Shown here: positions 53,215 to 64,000 of the stretch, one piece after another
Position numbering within the stretch: the stretch's first letter is position 1
How the letters are laid out: every line of letters begins with the position of its first letter
Assembly: GCF_022605725.1 (NCBI RefSeq)
Contig: NC_065550.1
Location: 8,432,001 to 8,496,000, forward strand
Direction: 5' to 3'
From: Anthonomus grandis grandis
Taxonomy: Eukaryota; Arthropoda; Insecta; Coleoptera; Curculionidae
DNA: 64,000 bases
Program-made: the position numbers and the translations under genes
Notes under the pieces: model-generated
Database searches by the model: none
What the model was told of the DNA's origin: nothing
What the model saw: only the letters and a program-made list of their open reading frames with translations

Positions 53215-55701
53215 ATGCCTTTAACAAGAAGTCAGGCCAAGATGGAGACCGAGAAATTGATGGAGCTGCTATTAAGGAAGTTTGACGAGCAAAAAATAGA
53301 ACAAGAAGAACGAGACCGCAAACAAGAAGAAAGAGACCGTAAACAGAAGGAAGAACAAGAAGAACGAGACCGTAAACAGAAGGAAGAACAAGAAGAACGA
53401 GACCGCAAACAAGAAGAAAGAGACCGTAAACAAAAGGAAGAACAAGAAGAACGAGACCGTAAACAAGAAGAACGAGACCGTAAACAAGAAGAACGAGACC
53501 GTTAACAGAGGGAAGAACAAGAAGAGCGAGACAAGAAACAGGAAGATTTACTTAAGACAATTAAATCTAACCTGAAGCTAAGTCCTAAAAAATGTTGCTT
53601 ATTTCAAAAAGAAGTTCGATACCTCGGCCATGTAATATCAGAAAAAGGTGTCAAGACTGATCCAGATAAAGTAGAGGCGATCGAAAAATGGCCACGACCC
53701 ACTGACAAACATCAGTTAAGAAGCTTTCTGGGCCTTTGTACCTATTACAGAAGATTTGTAAGAAATTTCGCTAATGTTGCAAAGCCTCTACATAAGCTCA
53801 CGGAGGACGAAATGGTATTTAGTTGGTCAACAGACTGTGAAGAAGCATTTCAACGGTTAAAAAGAGCACTATGCACATCTCCAATTTTAACGTATCCGAT
53901 TCCTGGACAACCTTTTATTTTGGATACCGATGCAAGTAATGTTGGAATTGGGGCCGTTCTATCACAAAAATATGAAGATGGCGAGCAAGTGATAGCTTAT
54001 TTCAGTAAAAGGTTATCAAAACCAGAAAGAAACTATTGCGTCACCAGACGAGAGCTATTGTCAGCAGTAAAAGCTATTGAACATTTCCATAAATATTTGT
54101 ATGGTCAACGATTTATCCTTAGAACCGACCATGCTTCGTTGAAATGGCTGTTTCAGTTTAAAAACCCCGAAGGACAAATAGCAAGGTGGCTTCAACGATT
54201 ACAAGAGTATGACTTTACAATAGAACATAGGAAAGGCGTATATCACCAAAATTCCGATGCTTTATCAAGAAGACCCTGTATTGAAACATGTCAACATTGT
54301 TTTAAAAAGGAATCAAAACAGCATCCAGAGATATTTACTTGTAATCGTATTGGCCTTCACAGTTCTAAAGAGTGGGATGTAGCTAGTTTAATCCAAGATC
54401 AGTGTGATGACCCAGTATTTGGTCTTATTAACGAACTGAAATCTCGAGAAATTTCAAAACCAGAATGGAAAGACATTTCTGACAAATCTCCAGAACTTAA
54501 AGCTTATTGGTCTCAATGGAATTCATTGGTTATAAAAGATGGATTATTAAAAAGAGTCTGGGAGAGCGTAGATGGAAAAGAAAAGACATATCTGACAGTC
54601 CTTCCTCGAAAACGTATTCCGGAAGTCCTTGAAGCTGTTCATGGCGGTGTCGGCGGAGGACATTTTGGAGTTAGTAAGACCTTGGCAAAAGTGAGAGAAC
54701 GGTTTTACTGGCTGAACAGTCATCAAGACGTTGAACGCTGGTGCCGACAGTGTGAGCAGTGTTCGTCAAGCAAGGGCCCAAAAACCCGGACAAGAGGAAA
54801 GATGATGCAGTATCTTGTTGGTGCACCCTTTGAACGAATTGCCATAGACGTAGCAGGACCCTTTCCTACTAGTAGCTCCGGAAACCGATATGCTCTTGTT
54901 GCTATGGATTACTTTAGTAAGTGGCCCGAGGTTTATCCGATTCCAAACCAAGAAGCAACGACAGTAGCTGAAGTGCTGTTCCAAAACTGGATTTATCGAT
55001 TTGGTGTACCCAGAGAGATACATTCAGACCAAGGAAGGAACTTTGAGTCACAAATATTCCAACAAGTATGCCAGTTGCTGGGAATCAATAAGACCCGTAC
55101 AACCCCACTACACCCTCAGTCTGATGGAATGGTTGAAAGATTTAACCGCACATTTGAAACCTATTTAAGGATGGTAGTAAACTCTAAGCAAACCGATTGG
55201 GATACCTGTATACAACCATTCCTATTGGCATATCGTTCTTCTATCCACAAGTCAACTGGAAAAAGCCCGGCAAAAGTTGTCTACGGTGATGAACTTCGTT
55301 TACCTTTGGACATTATTACTGGAAGACCCCATAAGTTTGAAACCCTTGAGGAGTACGTCGACCATTTACAAGAGCGTTTACAAATTGTTCACGAACAAGC
55401 ACGGGATAAACTTCATCTAGAAAGTAACAGAATGAAATCACGTTATGACATAAAGGCAAATTCTACCGGTTTTAATCCTGGGGATAAAGTCTGGTTATAC
55501 AATCCACGGAGGACGAAGGGCAAGTCACCAAAGCTCCAGAAGGATTGGGAAGGTCCATTCAATGTGGTCACCAGAATCAACGACGGGGTGTACCGTATCC
55601 AGCGACATCCGACAGCGAAGATGAAAATTGTAAACATCGTCCGGCTAGCGCCCTATCATGACTCAGGTGGTCCCATGTTTGATCGGGACGATCAAACTTG
55701 A
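53215..55701 (+). pseudogene. Truncated gag fused to RT-end/RNase H/integrase polyprotein
   Basis: It starts MPLTRSQAKMETEKLMELLL, then ~10 tandem repeats of EERDRKQ / KEEQEERDRKQ (charged coiled coil), with one stop (TAA, 53503-53505). The same frame runs straight into LKLSPKKCCLFQKEVRYLGH, the end of RT. The rest of gag, protease and the RT active site are deleted without loss of frame. RNase H follows (ILDTDASNVGIGAVLSQ, LLSAVKAIEHFHKYLYG, RTDHASLKWL), then integrase: zinc-finger HGGVGGGHFG...CRQCEQC, core IAIDVAGPFP, IHSDQGRNFES and DGMVERFNRTF (D, D, E), and the GPF domain KLQKDWEGPFNVV. From 53812 the frame is open for 629 codons. Integrase looks intact; RT cannot work. Confidence 0.9.
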
Positions 55702-55717
55702 GAGGAGAGCAGTATTA

Positions 55718-56199
55718 TGAAAATGTAAATTATTCTCCTAGTTTTTGTACAATTTTATTAGTATTCTGTAGTTAAAGTTGATTCGTAGGGTTTCTTTAGG
55801 GTTCTACTTACGTTTGGTTTATTATTTTTATCTATAGTGTTTAGTTTTTAAGTAGTTCATCTTGTTTGAGAGCCCCATTTTGGCCCCAATTTAGGCTATT
55901 TAGGTTATATTATTGTAAATCCCTGTAGTTCTAATTTTCTAGAATTTGTATACTTGCTTGCTTTGACTGTCAGTATTCTCCTAAAATTATTGGTCTCTTT
56001 GAGCAAAAACAATGAAGATAATTCTAAATATTTCGAAACTATTCCATCGGGTTTTAAAAAGGACGCGCTTCGTGACAATTCATTCAGTTTTAATTGTTTA
56101 GTCAGTTTTTACCTTGGAAACAATTAAACGACAGTGAAAGCGAGTTAGGTTAGTGTTTTTGACGTTGACAATAAAAGTGTGTTCCCGAATTTCGTTACA
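55718..56199 (+). repeat. 3' LTR
   Basis: 482 bp. It differs from the 5' LTR by the small indels noted there and about a dozen substitutions, so the insertion is not brand new. Confidence 0.88.
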
Positions 56200-56357
56200 G
56201 TATTTTATGTATTTAGTTTCTTTCATTTTCCCTCTTTCCAATCTAAATTCACAAGTGTATTATGTAGTATATACAGAGCTTGCATTTCAAAACGAACCAC
56301 CCGAAGTTAATAAGATGTTGTAAATATCTTTAAAAAAAATCTATGTAAATACGATAT

Positions 56358-56890
56358 ACAGGGGGACGTTTAATTTTATATTTGACAAAGTTCTATTAAT
56401 CACCTCCAGCTAACCTCACTTTGATATGTCAAATGGGAACCCCCATCATGTGACATCTGTAAGCAGCATTAAAATGTCTCATCTGTCATTAAACAGTGCC
56501 AAAAAAAAATTAAATCGGTTGACCTACCAGCTACAGAATAGTGACGAAAAATGTCTGGGAATAATGGATATTTTATCGACCTCAAACTTTGGTATCTCAA
56601 ATGGCTACTCTAAGTGTGATACATAATTTTAAAGTGCATACAATCTCCTATCTAACCAAACCTCCTATCTAAAAAAACAAAATCGGTTGACGTATAAGCC
56701 AATAGTTAAAAAAAATTGTGTGGCAATAAAAGACATTTTATGAAATTAAATTTTGGTAGGTCAAAAGTAGTAGAGCAAAACAAAAAGTAACTAAAAAAAT
56801 TCATGTATGGGCAGGAATTTATGGTAACGAAATCATCGTTTTGCAATTAAAGCAATGTATAATCCATACATCCACATTTCTTACCTATTT
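56358..56890. repeat. MITE relative of 11977-12834 with mariner scrap
   Basis: TACAGGGGGACGTTTAATTT starts it. 56400-56640 matches the reverse of 12200-12420. A second diverged block begins near 56680 (AAAATCGGTTGAC repeated from 56513). At 56780-56840 (+) a fragment reads KKIHVWAGIYGNEII, a piece of mariner transposase. The right end is not defined. Confidence 0.5.
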
Positions 56891-57198
56891 TTTTCCACTT
56901 TCCATGGAAGATACAACTGTTGCTTCTTACTGAGCAGCAAAATTTACTCTCAGAGCCATTGTAATAAACATATATATTTTTACCTGTGCATTTTTACTGG
57001 TATGTAAAAAAGAATGTTGTATATACAGATCGTGTTATCGTGAGCTATGTATTACCTATAATAATAACACCGCTTGAAGGCGGCGGAATGTTTCGTTTTA
57101 ATTTTTTGAACCGGGAGTCAGCAGACCTCGCTTTGCTGTGTTACTGCACGTTGCATTAATAATTTTTAAGCGTTATTTTCGTGTTTTTTTCCGTGTCT

Positions 57199-58284
57199 AT
57201 GGCTGTTTATACCCCTTCCGAAAGAGTTCAACTAATTAAATGGTTTTATGGAGGCAATTCGACAGTACAATGTAGAGATTTGTTTTCAGTGACATTTGAG
57301 AATAGACCGATTCCTTGTGCAAAAACGGTTTTAAATGTGGTTACAAATTTTGAGACATCTTTTTGTCTTCAAGATTGTAAAAAATGCCACACAAAACGTC
57401 AAGAACCACCTGTTGAAGTGGTCCAGGATATAGAACGGCGGGAAGAAAGGGTTTGCAATACCCTAGAACTTGGTTCGACACGGTCCACAAGAAGTGGAGA
57501 GGAACTGGGAATAAGCAATAAAACTGTTGCTCGTATGTGGAAAAAATATGGGTATAAATGTTTCAAGTATTCAAAAACTCAGGAAATATTTCCTGAAGAC
57601 CAGTGGCGAAGAATGGAATTTTGTGAAACCATGATGGAAAAGGCAAATGAAAACGAATATTTTTTAAAAAATATGTTGTTTTCTGATGAATCTTCTTTTC
57701 CATTACATGGCAAACACAATCCTTCCATTGTTCGTTATTGGATCTCAGGAAAACGAGCACAGAAGTTTTCAGTTTCGTACCCAGTATCCTCAGAAATTGA
57801 ATGTTTGGGCAGGTATTTTGGGCGACAATGGCAATTTTTTATTGATGGCACTTTAAACGCCCAAAAGTACCTTGAGTTGCTGCAAAACCAAGTTCTTCCT
57901 GGCATTCAAATCCTACCTGATGTAGACCTGGGATCGGTTTATTTTCAGCAAGATGGCTGTCCTGCTCATAACGCGGCTAGGGTAAAAGAATTTTTAACAA
58001 ATACTTTTCTTAACCGCCTTATTAGTGGGACTGGCGATATTAAATGGCCTCCTAGATCTCCAGATTTGTCTCCAAATGACTTTTATCTGTGGGGTTACCT
58101 TAAGCAGACCATTTACAAGCATGAATTTAGGAGGCCAATAAATTTAGAGGAGTTGCGAAATAAAATTGTCGAAGGTGCCAATTCCATTTTACCTGAAACT
58201 CTTTTGGAGGTGCGAAATAGCTTTTACGATAGGTTAAGTTTTTGTTTAGCGAAAGAAGGCAGTTTATTTGAGCCTTTTATTTAA
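57199..58284 (+). pseudogene. Mariner M10 transposase (DD41D), nearly intact
   Basis: Open from MAVYTPSERVQLIKWFYGGN; the same start is seen in M11, so I prefer 57199 to the upstream Met. 361 aa. Contents: Cys pair CKKCHTKRQEP, helix-turn-helix (ELGISNKTVARMWKKYGYKC), MLFSDESSFPLHGKHN (first Asp), VYFQQDGCPAHNAARVKEFL (second Asp), RSPDLSPNDFYLWGYL (third Asp). 41 residues lie between the last two, so DD41D. Between ~57741 and ~57835 the product is out of frame: the other frame reads RTQYPQKLNVWAGILGD, so two compensating indels scramble ~30 residues including the NVWAGI block. The protein is therefore probably inactive although the ORF is open. Confidence 0.85.
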
Positions 58285-59086
58285 AAAATGATATGTTGTT
58301 AAGTTTGTTTATTAGAGTTTTATTTCTGATTTTTTATTATATTTTTATCAGAGTTGATATTTTATTTTTTATTAGAATAACGCTTTAATTTTCATTATGC
58401 AAAACACAGCATATTAAACATTTTTACAAACAAATATTAATTCTTTAACTAAAGGGCTCAAACAGATCTCTTTTTTTTGGCTAAACGAAACAGTTTCTGG
58501 TGAAATGAATTGGCACATTCAATAGTTTTCTCTCGCAACTCTGAATTTGTTGGCCTACAAAATTCGTGTTTGTAAATGGTCGCCGTAAGACAACCTTAAA
58601 AAAAAAAGTTATTTGGGGACAAATTCTGAAGATCTAGGAGGCCATTTAATAGCATTAGCACCACTAATAAGGCAGCCATCTTGTTGAAAATAAACCGATG
58701 CCAGGTCTATATCAGAAAGAATTTAAATAGCAGGAAAAACTTCAACTTGCAAAATTATCATATATTTTGGGCGTTTTTAAATACCACCATTAAAAAACGA
58801 CCCTATAATATGACCGCCCAAACATTCAATTTTTGAGAATACTGAGTACAGAACTGAAAACTTCTGTGCTCATTTTCCCGAGACCAAAATCGAACAACGG
58901 AAGGATTGTATCCCTCTCCAACACTTCTACTTGATCATGTTGAATTCACTTCTCTTCAGACATTACAAACCATTTCTTCCAGCCGTTCTTGCTCTTTTGC
59001 GTTTTGCTCTTTGCGTCCTGGACTCTTTCTTCATAGAACATTCTTGCACTTGTGTTTTTAGTGTGGTTAGTATTTATGACTATCTT

Positions 59087-60819
59087 TAGTGTTGCCGCCG
59101 AGACGAGACGAGAGAGGGTCTTCTCTCGTTTATAATTAATTTTCTTAATTAAAATAATTTTCTCTCGACGGACGAGAGAAAATTATTCTCTTGTCTCGAC
59201 GAGAGGACGATATTCTCGTCCGAGAGAAGCTTTCTCTCGTCTCGTCTCTCGCTTCTCTCGTTAAAACATAACAAAAATACCAAAAAAAAAAAGACTATAT
59301 CAGATGATGAATACAGGGTGATTGAAAGGTAAGCGGCATCCTGTCGAGGGTGTAATCCTTGCATAAAAATAAGAAGCAAAAAATTAATTTAATACTTTAA
59401 TTACTATCAAAGTATGATCAAATAGTAACCATCAAATATGATTAAAAGAACCCATATTTACCTTCAATATTACTAGAATATTTATAGAGAAAGCGGAATT
59501 GACCCAACTTAAGAAAGAAATAATCCCCTCATAAAACATGCATATATTATTCCTAATAGTTGATAGATGGTTCTGAACTTGGGGTTTTTCGTCTTGCCCG
59601 CTTTGTCTTATTTAGCCAAACTGATGGGAAAAACCACAGATGTAAATAGCTCCGCACGGAGCTCTCGTGAGCTTCGTGAGGAGCTATTTACATCTGTGAT
59701 GACCGTGACACCACAAAAATGGTGGGGGGACCATGAAAATGTCTTTCCGAATCTTGCTCTAATGGCTAGGGATATATTAGCCATACTTGCTACTAGTGTT
59801 CCTGCGGAAAGGTTATTTTCAAAAGCAGGAGTAATAATAAGAAAGCATAGAAACCGCCTTAATGCAGAGTCAGCAAGAACACTATTATGTTTAAATTCCT
59901 GGTATTCTTACAGCCTCAATAGAGAAATTTTTTCCAATAAATAAAAATAATTTTTATTTTCAAATTTTTATTCATTTGATAATAATTAGATTTACATGAT
60001 ATGTATAATATGTATATGCATGATATTATATATTTGTATAGAAATATAATACTTATAATTAGGTAAATAATCTGTACATCGTATTTGTACACACTTGTAA
60101 TATATTAACTAACTTTGTTCTTTACTTGCTTTTGTACTTTAACTTTACTTATATGTACTACGTACATAAGTGAAGATCATATCAAGATAAGTGTTACTAT
60201 TTTTTATTAGTAAGTTGTGTTTGTACATGTTTTCGTTATTTTTTCTTGTCCTTAAAAATTAGAATAAAAATTAATGATTAAAATTGGCTTTTTTTTTGGT
60301 AACACAACTTGTTTGATTATAACTTAGGTAATTTACTTGGTTATTTACATTATTTTCAATTATTCAAAAATATAAAAAACCAAAACCTACACTAAAAAAA
60401 ATGAAAAAAAAAATATGCGGTCAAAATACAATCCGTTTAAATATTCTTAATGAATAAATGAATGTTAAAGTGACGCCAATCTTCCGAAATCGAGATCTCT
60501 GAATCTAATAGGCTTTTGTCAAGCCGAAAGGGTGTTTACGAAATTAGGTACATAAACCCACATTTTGTAAATAAAACACCTACATTTATTATTAGCGTAT
60601 CGGTACAGAGTAGTAAAAGTTATGCTTTTCATGTGCCTATTTGAAAGATCATATATAAAAATATTTTTTACGAGAGAGACCGAGAGAAACGAGAATTTCT
60701 CGTCGAGAGAAGGTATTTTTCTAGTCTCGTCTCGTGTTTTAGTTCGAGAGAAATTTGTTCTCTCGTCTCGTCGAGAGAGGACGAGAGACGAGAATCTCTC
60801 GTCTCTTGCGGCAACACTA
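59087..60819 (+). mobile_element. hAT-B: internally deleted hAT with CTCTCG-rich ends
   Basis: Ends TAGTGTTGCC...GGCAACACTA (inverted ~12 bp, a common hAT terminus) flanked by the perfect 8-bp duplication ACTATCTT (59079-59086, 60820-60827). Inside each end are ~150 bp dense in TTCTCTCG/CGAGAGAA, CTCGTCTCGTC and similar subterminal motifs. The centre holds only the last part of a transposase. 1733 bp. Confidence 0.93.
59567..59944 (+). pseudogene. hAT-B transposase C-terminus (hAT dimerisation domain)
   Basis: The last ~75 codons read WWGDHENVFPNLALMARDIL, ATSVPAERLFSKAG (the conserved Glu region), RKHRNRLNAESARTLLCLNS and end SNK. The upstream ~50 codons include a stretch encoded by a perfect 19-bp inverted repeat (59635-59653 with 59680-59698). 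The zinc finger and catalytic Asp regions are missing, so this is a deletion derivative that would depend on a relative in trans. Confidence 0.85.
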
Positions 60820-61049
60820 ACTATCTTGAAGATAAAAGAACGTCTGCAAATGCGAAACCACGAATTTTCTATTTTCAAATATAATTGAAAACAAATACCT
60901 ATATTGTTTTACCGAAGTGCGTCCATAAAACCATTTAATAATTTGAACTCTTTCAGAAGGAGTATAAACAACCACAATAAGTTAACAAAAAATAATAGCG
61001 CTTCAATACAACAGCCACGTGCAGTCACACAACAATATGAGACGTGCCA

Positions 61050-61518
61050 ATATTATTATTGTTATTCTGTAAAAAATTAAAACAGCAAATACCTATCAGG
61101 TGTTGCCAATATTTTGAACTATGCGTAATCTTCAATTCGCCAACCTGTGCGTCTGATAAAATTGTATAGTGTATATAGAGTTATAAGTTTTAAATTTAAT
61201 TTAATAAATGTATCCAAAAACACGTGTTAAAAAAGTACAAAAAAGGACCCCCAAAGCTGTGCAAATCTTGATAAAATTAGATCACTTGAAATCAAAACCT
61301 AAACAAATGTGAGATTTCAATTGTTTATAAAACACAATGTTTAGATTGTGAAAAGTGCTGGTCAAGTTTCCAGAAGTTTAAATGGTGCGATTGTAGAAAT
61401 ATTCGTACTAGATGTTCACTTTGTGGACATAGCACTGACACCAACCGAGATCCTAAAAAAACTCTTTAAACCTAAAACATCTTTTACTACGGAAGAATCT
61501 TCGTAGAAATGGTTCATA
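61050..61518. other. Unassigned DNA with a cysteine-rich stretch
   Basis: At 61334-61445 (+) one frame reads CLDCEKCWSSFQKFKWCDCR and then CSLCGHS, seven Cys in ~32 residues, zinc-ribbon-like. It runs to a stop near 61469. No start Met in that frame nearby. Could be an exon or a transposase tail. Confidence 0.3.
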
Positions 61519-61520
61519 TA

Positions 61521-63343
61521 CAGTGCATCCATAAAATAGCGGATAAATTCAATAAAAATGATATGGACCATTTCTGAAAAAAATGCCCGAACCCATAATA
61601 TTGGGTTTAGAGTTTTACTACGTGGAAATACGTACGACGTCATCAATATGTTTTTTTAAATGTAAACCACCATTTTTTAATGCAAAATCAGAAAGAACGC
61701 ATTTTTTTACAAAGGATATGGTACAAATGAATAGTGGTTACATAAGCAATTTTAAACAAAAAATGATGATAAATTGTAAAATGTGAAATACCTATCTAAA
61801 TTAAATGTTGGTTATATTTTGGTTTTTTAGTTGGTGTCAGTGTCAAAAAGTGAATGTATTTTGGTGCAACTATTTGAAGTATTTTTACATATGTAAGTGG
61901 TATTTATTTGAGAGGCGAAAACAGTGTCATCCTGCGTTTTATTAGTAACTACACTTTATTACCTACTGTTATTCTATGAAATATGAGAAAATTAAGCGAA
62001 CGTGAAAGAATCGAAATTTTGTTCATGATTGGTTTCGGAGATATGTCGCGTACTCAAAAGGAGTTTGTTTAGTTTAATGCAACTCATCCTGATCGGTCGC
62101 CTATTAGCCAAAGCATCGTAAGCAGAGTTAAATCAAAGTTTCGTGAATTAGGGCATGTTCGGGATACTCAAAAAGCTGTTCGGGGTTCAGTAACTGAAGA
62201 AGATGAGCTTAACGTTCTGTTAACGGCCAAGATAATCCCAGAGGCGCAGTCACAGGCACGGCTTCTAATGTTAATTTATCGCGATTTACTGTGCATAAAG
62301 TATTGAAAAAAGCAGAGTTTCACCCTTATAAAATATTCTTACTTCAAGACCTATCGGAAGATGATTTCGATCGCCGAAATAAATTTTGTGAGCAAATGCA
62401 GCAATTATGTAATGATAACAATAATATTGTAAAACGGATAATATTTTCTGACGAAGCAACGTTTACTCTAAACAGCCATGTGAACAGACAGAATTGTCGA
62501 TACTGGGCGACCGAAAACCGTCATTGGTTCACAGAATGTCATACACCACACCCTCAAAAAGTCAATGTGTGGTGCGGTATAGTTGAAAGAAGGGTTTTAG
62601 GACCTTACTTTTTTGATGACACTCTCACTGGTGAGAGGAATTTGGACTTTCTTCAAAATGATCTTATCCCTGCTTTGATAACTTTGTATCCGGATTTGGA
62701 AGAACCCGACATACACCAACGTGATCTTTTTTTCAGCTTTACCCGTTTGCAATTATTTAGATGAAGTTTTTTCAAATCGTTGGATATGTAGACGAGGATT
62801 TATTGAATGGCCACTCAGATCGCCAGATTTAATTCCCCCTTGATTACTTTTATGGGGATACTTAAGAAGTAAAGCGTATGTCACTGTACCAGCGAGTTTT
62901 CAAGATTAAAAAAACAAATACTAAAATGAAATTAGAAATATTACTCCAGATGTCATTGACAATGTTCAAAAAGAATTTTTAAATCGCCTTGGTTATTGTC
63001 AGGTTGTTGACGGTGTTCAATTCGAACATTTAATTCAGATAGGTATTTTTTTAATTTTACATTTTATCATCATTTTTCGTTCAAAATTGCTTATGTAACC
63101 ACTATTCATTTGTACCATATCCTTTGTAAAAAAATGCGTTCTTTCTGATTCTACATTAAAAAATGGCGAATTCCATTTAAAAAATATATTGATGACGTCA
63201 TATCTTTTTTTGAGTCACCCTGTATATGTAATTTCTACGTAGAAAAACCCTAAACCAAATATTAAAATCGACGGGTTCGGGCATTATTTTCAGAAACGGT
63301 CCATTTTATTTTTATTGAATTTATCCGCTACTTTACGGATGCA
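61521..63343 (+). mobile_element. Mariner M9 with ~270-bp TIRs
   Basis: Left CAGTGCATCCATAAAATAGC and right (inward) TGCATCCGTAAAGTAGCGGA share ~270 bp. They include ATAAATTCAATAAAAAT, also found in the M1 end, and on the right an inner CACCCTGTATATG motif. TA precedes the left end (61519-61520). The last three bases of the right end differ, so the right limit is approximate. Confidence 0.85.
61983..63040 (+). pseudogene. M9 mariner transposase (DD41D-like), frameshifted
   Basis: MRKLSERERIEILFMIGFGD opens a helix-turn-helix region with a stop at ~62071. The 62291-62764 frame encodes HKVLKKAEFHPYKIFLLQDL, IIFSDEATFTLNSHVNRQNC (first Asp), QKVNVWCGIVERRVLGPYFF and LIPALITLYPDLEEPD, and ends in the damaged region where QQDGAP should be; the second Asp motif is not recognisable. 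Further on, WPLRSPDLIPP (third Asp region) and NRLGYCQVVDGVQFEHLIQ survive with frame breaks. Inactive. Confidence 0.85.
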
Positions 63344-63344
63344 T

Positions 63345-63640
63345 ATAGCAATATCAATGAATAAATCAAATCAAATCAAAAATGGTTTATTTGTCAAAAT
63401 GTACAATTTTATAGGTCAATAAAAATTACAAACAGAAAAAAAAATTACATTGACAAATAGGACTATTCTCTCGATTATAAAACCGTTTTCCCTAGTTACC
63501 ACAAGCAAAGAAGGGATGAAAAAGCCCTTTACAATTTACAGAAACAATTTTACAAAAATAAAAATAACGTTTTTATATAGGAATGCAAAGTAAGATATAG
63601 AATTAATTAACCTAAGATTTTAAGACAGGCAGCGGCAGTG
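63345..63640 (-). mobile_element. Probable LINE 3' end with (TGATT)n-type tail
   Basis: The minus strand reads GACAAATAAACCATTTTTGA followed by TTTGATTTGATTTG, a 3' tail style seen on insect LINEs, abutting M9. No ORF is visible, so only the untranslated end is present. Confidence 0.45.
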
Positions 63641-64000
63641 CGACAACGGACGAGCGCAAGGAGAGAGGACAGACGAGGCGAAAAAAGACCCCAAAAAATA
63701 ACCCCAAGATGCGTGCATTGGCCTAGGCTATTAAAAAATATACGTATGTATGTTACGAAAAAAGAAAGAATAAAACTAAAAGCGGGATTTTAAAATATAA
63801 TCTCCGAACATTCCACTGAAAATTAGCATATTATATGTGTATATCTTCTGTTACATGTTACTATTTCTTGTATTATGTTATTATACGCATTATCCCATTT
63901 TATATATCGCCCTACTTGAATTAATTGCCAATTATTTGTTCCATAAGTAGTTTAGATTTTATTTGACCAGAGAAAGCTCCCAAGGGCATTTGCTTTATGT
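63641..64000. other. Unassigned DNA to window end
   Basis: Nothing recognised beyond a purine-rich stretch at 63640-63715. Confidence 0.5.

Larger units (their letters stand above)
52676..56199 (+). mobile_element. Ty3/gypsy (mdg3-like) LTR retrotransposon, gag-pol deleted
   Basis: Two LTRs of ~490 bp enclose a primer-binding site (TGGTGTCAGAAGTGGGA, 53175-53191), a chimeric gag-pol reading frame and a polypurine tract (AGAGGAGAGCAG, ~55701-55712). GTATT flanks both sides (52667-52671, 56200-56204) if the LTR begins a few bases before TGAAAATG; the exact left edge is therefore uncertain. The PBS resembles those of mdg3/micropia-type elements. The internal region is only 2.5 kb against the usual 4-5 kb. 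Confidence 0.88.
58440..61010 (-). pseudogene. Mariner M11, inverted relative of M10, split by hAT-B
   Basis: 60980-60828 (minus) encodes VVVYTPSERVQIIKWFYGRT and LFSIIFENR. After hAT-B, 59086-58440 continues with YNPSVVRFWSRENEHRSFQF, TQYSQKLNVWAVIL, IKWPPRS-like and ARENY...CQFISPETV pieces, with many stops. M10 and M11 thus stand tail to tail ~150 bp apart. No TIR recognised. Confidence 0.8.

Noticed and set aside
53272..53520. Minus-strand Phe-Leu-rich ORF
   Set aside because: Antisense of the EERDRKQ repeats of gag.

Overview
The window is AT-rich, intron-bearing animal DNA, and the transposon families point to an insect. These families are PIF/Harbinger elements carrying a MADF-type DNA-binding gene, DD41D (rosa-like) mariners, a DD82E (Sailor-type) IS630-Tc1-mariner, hAT elements, an mdg3-like Ty3/gypsy element, errantivirus-like relics and jockey/CR1-like LINEs. 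I cannot name the species. I found no confident host gene, tRNA or rRNA. Almost everything recognisable is a mobile element, and many are nested in each other with target-site duplications (TSDs) readable base by base.

Layout. 1-720: relic of a Sailor-related transposase. 1073-8925: a LINE (minus strand) split by Harbinger-1 (1243-7233), which is itself split by hAT-A (3259-6151). 8911-9742: gypsy reverse-transcriptase relic. 9745-11004: mariner M1. About 11010-16720: an ORF-poor segment whose two ends carry clustered GGATCTCG/CGAGATCC octamers, with older mariner-like repeats inside. 16729-22588: TA repeats and a 2.66-kb near-perfect palindrome holding two Sailor genes with identical protein products. 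22828-25785: errantivirus-like integrase, Sailor-like and gypsy RT relics. 25824-30645: an inverted-arm segment with mariner relics and a 259-bp MITE. 31153-34893: Harbinger-2, apparently intact. 34925-38826: a non-autonomous Harbinger-like element with a broken third Sailor copy. 39547-41787: mariner M7 with very long terminal repeats. 42880-46270: two degraded LINEs. 47340-48671: truncated mariner M8. 50291-52453: an intact 720-aa hAT-type ORF. 52676-56199: gypsy element with both LTRs but a large gag-pol deletion. 56358-61010: MITE, mariner M10, and mariner M11 split by hAT-B. 61521-63343: mariner M9. 63345-64000: probable LINE tail.

Most notable observation. In both coding Harbinger elements the transposase gene and the MADF gene lie on opposite strands and are interlocked. 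The transposase intron contains the 3' coding exon(s) of the MADF gene, and a MADF intron contains the second transposase exon. In Harbinger-2 every splice junction can be placed and both spliced frames are open end to end (402 aa and 310 aa). The same topology recurs in the diverged Harbinger-1, so it is unlikely to be accidental.

Other points of interest are the recent palindrome with twin Sailor genes, the octamer-flanked segment at 11-16.7 kb, and the intact hAT ORF with a 5' UTR mini-intron and no visible terminal repeats.
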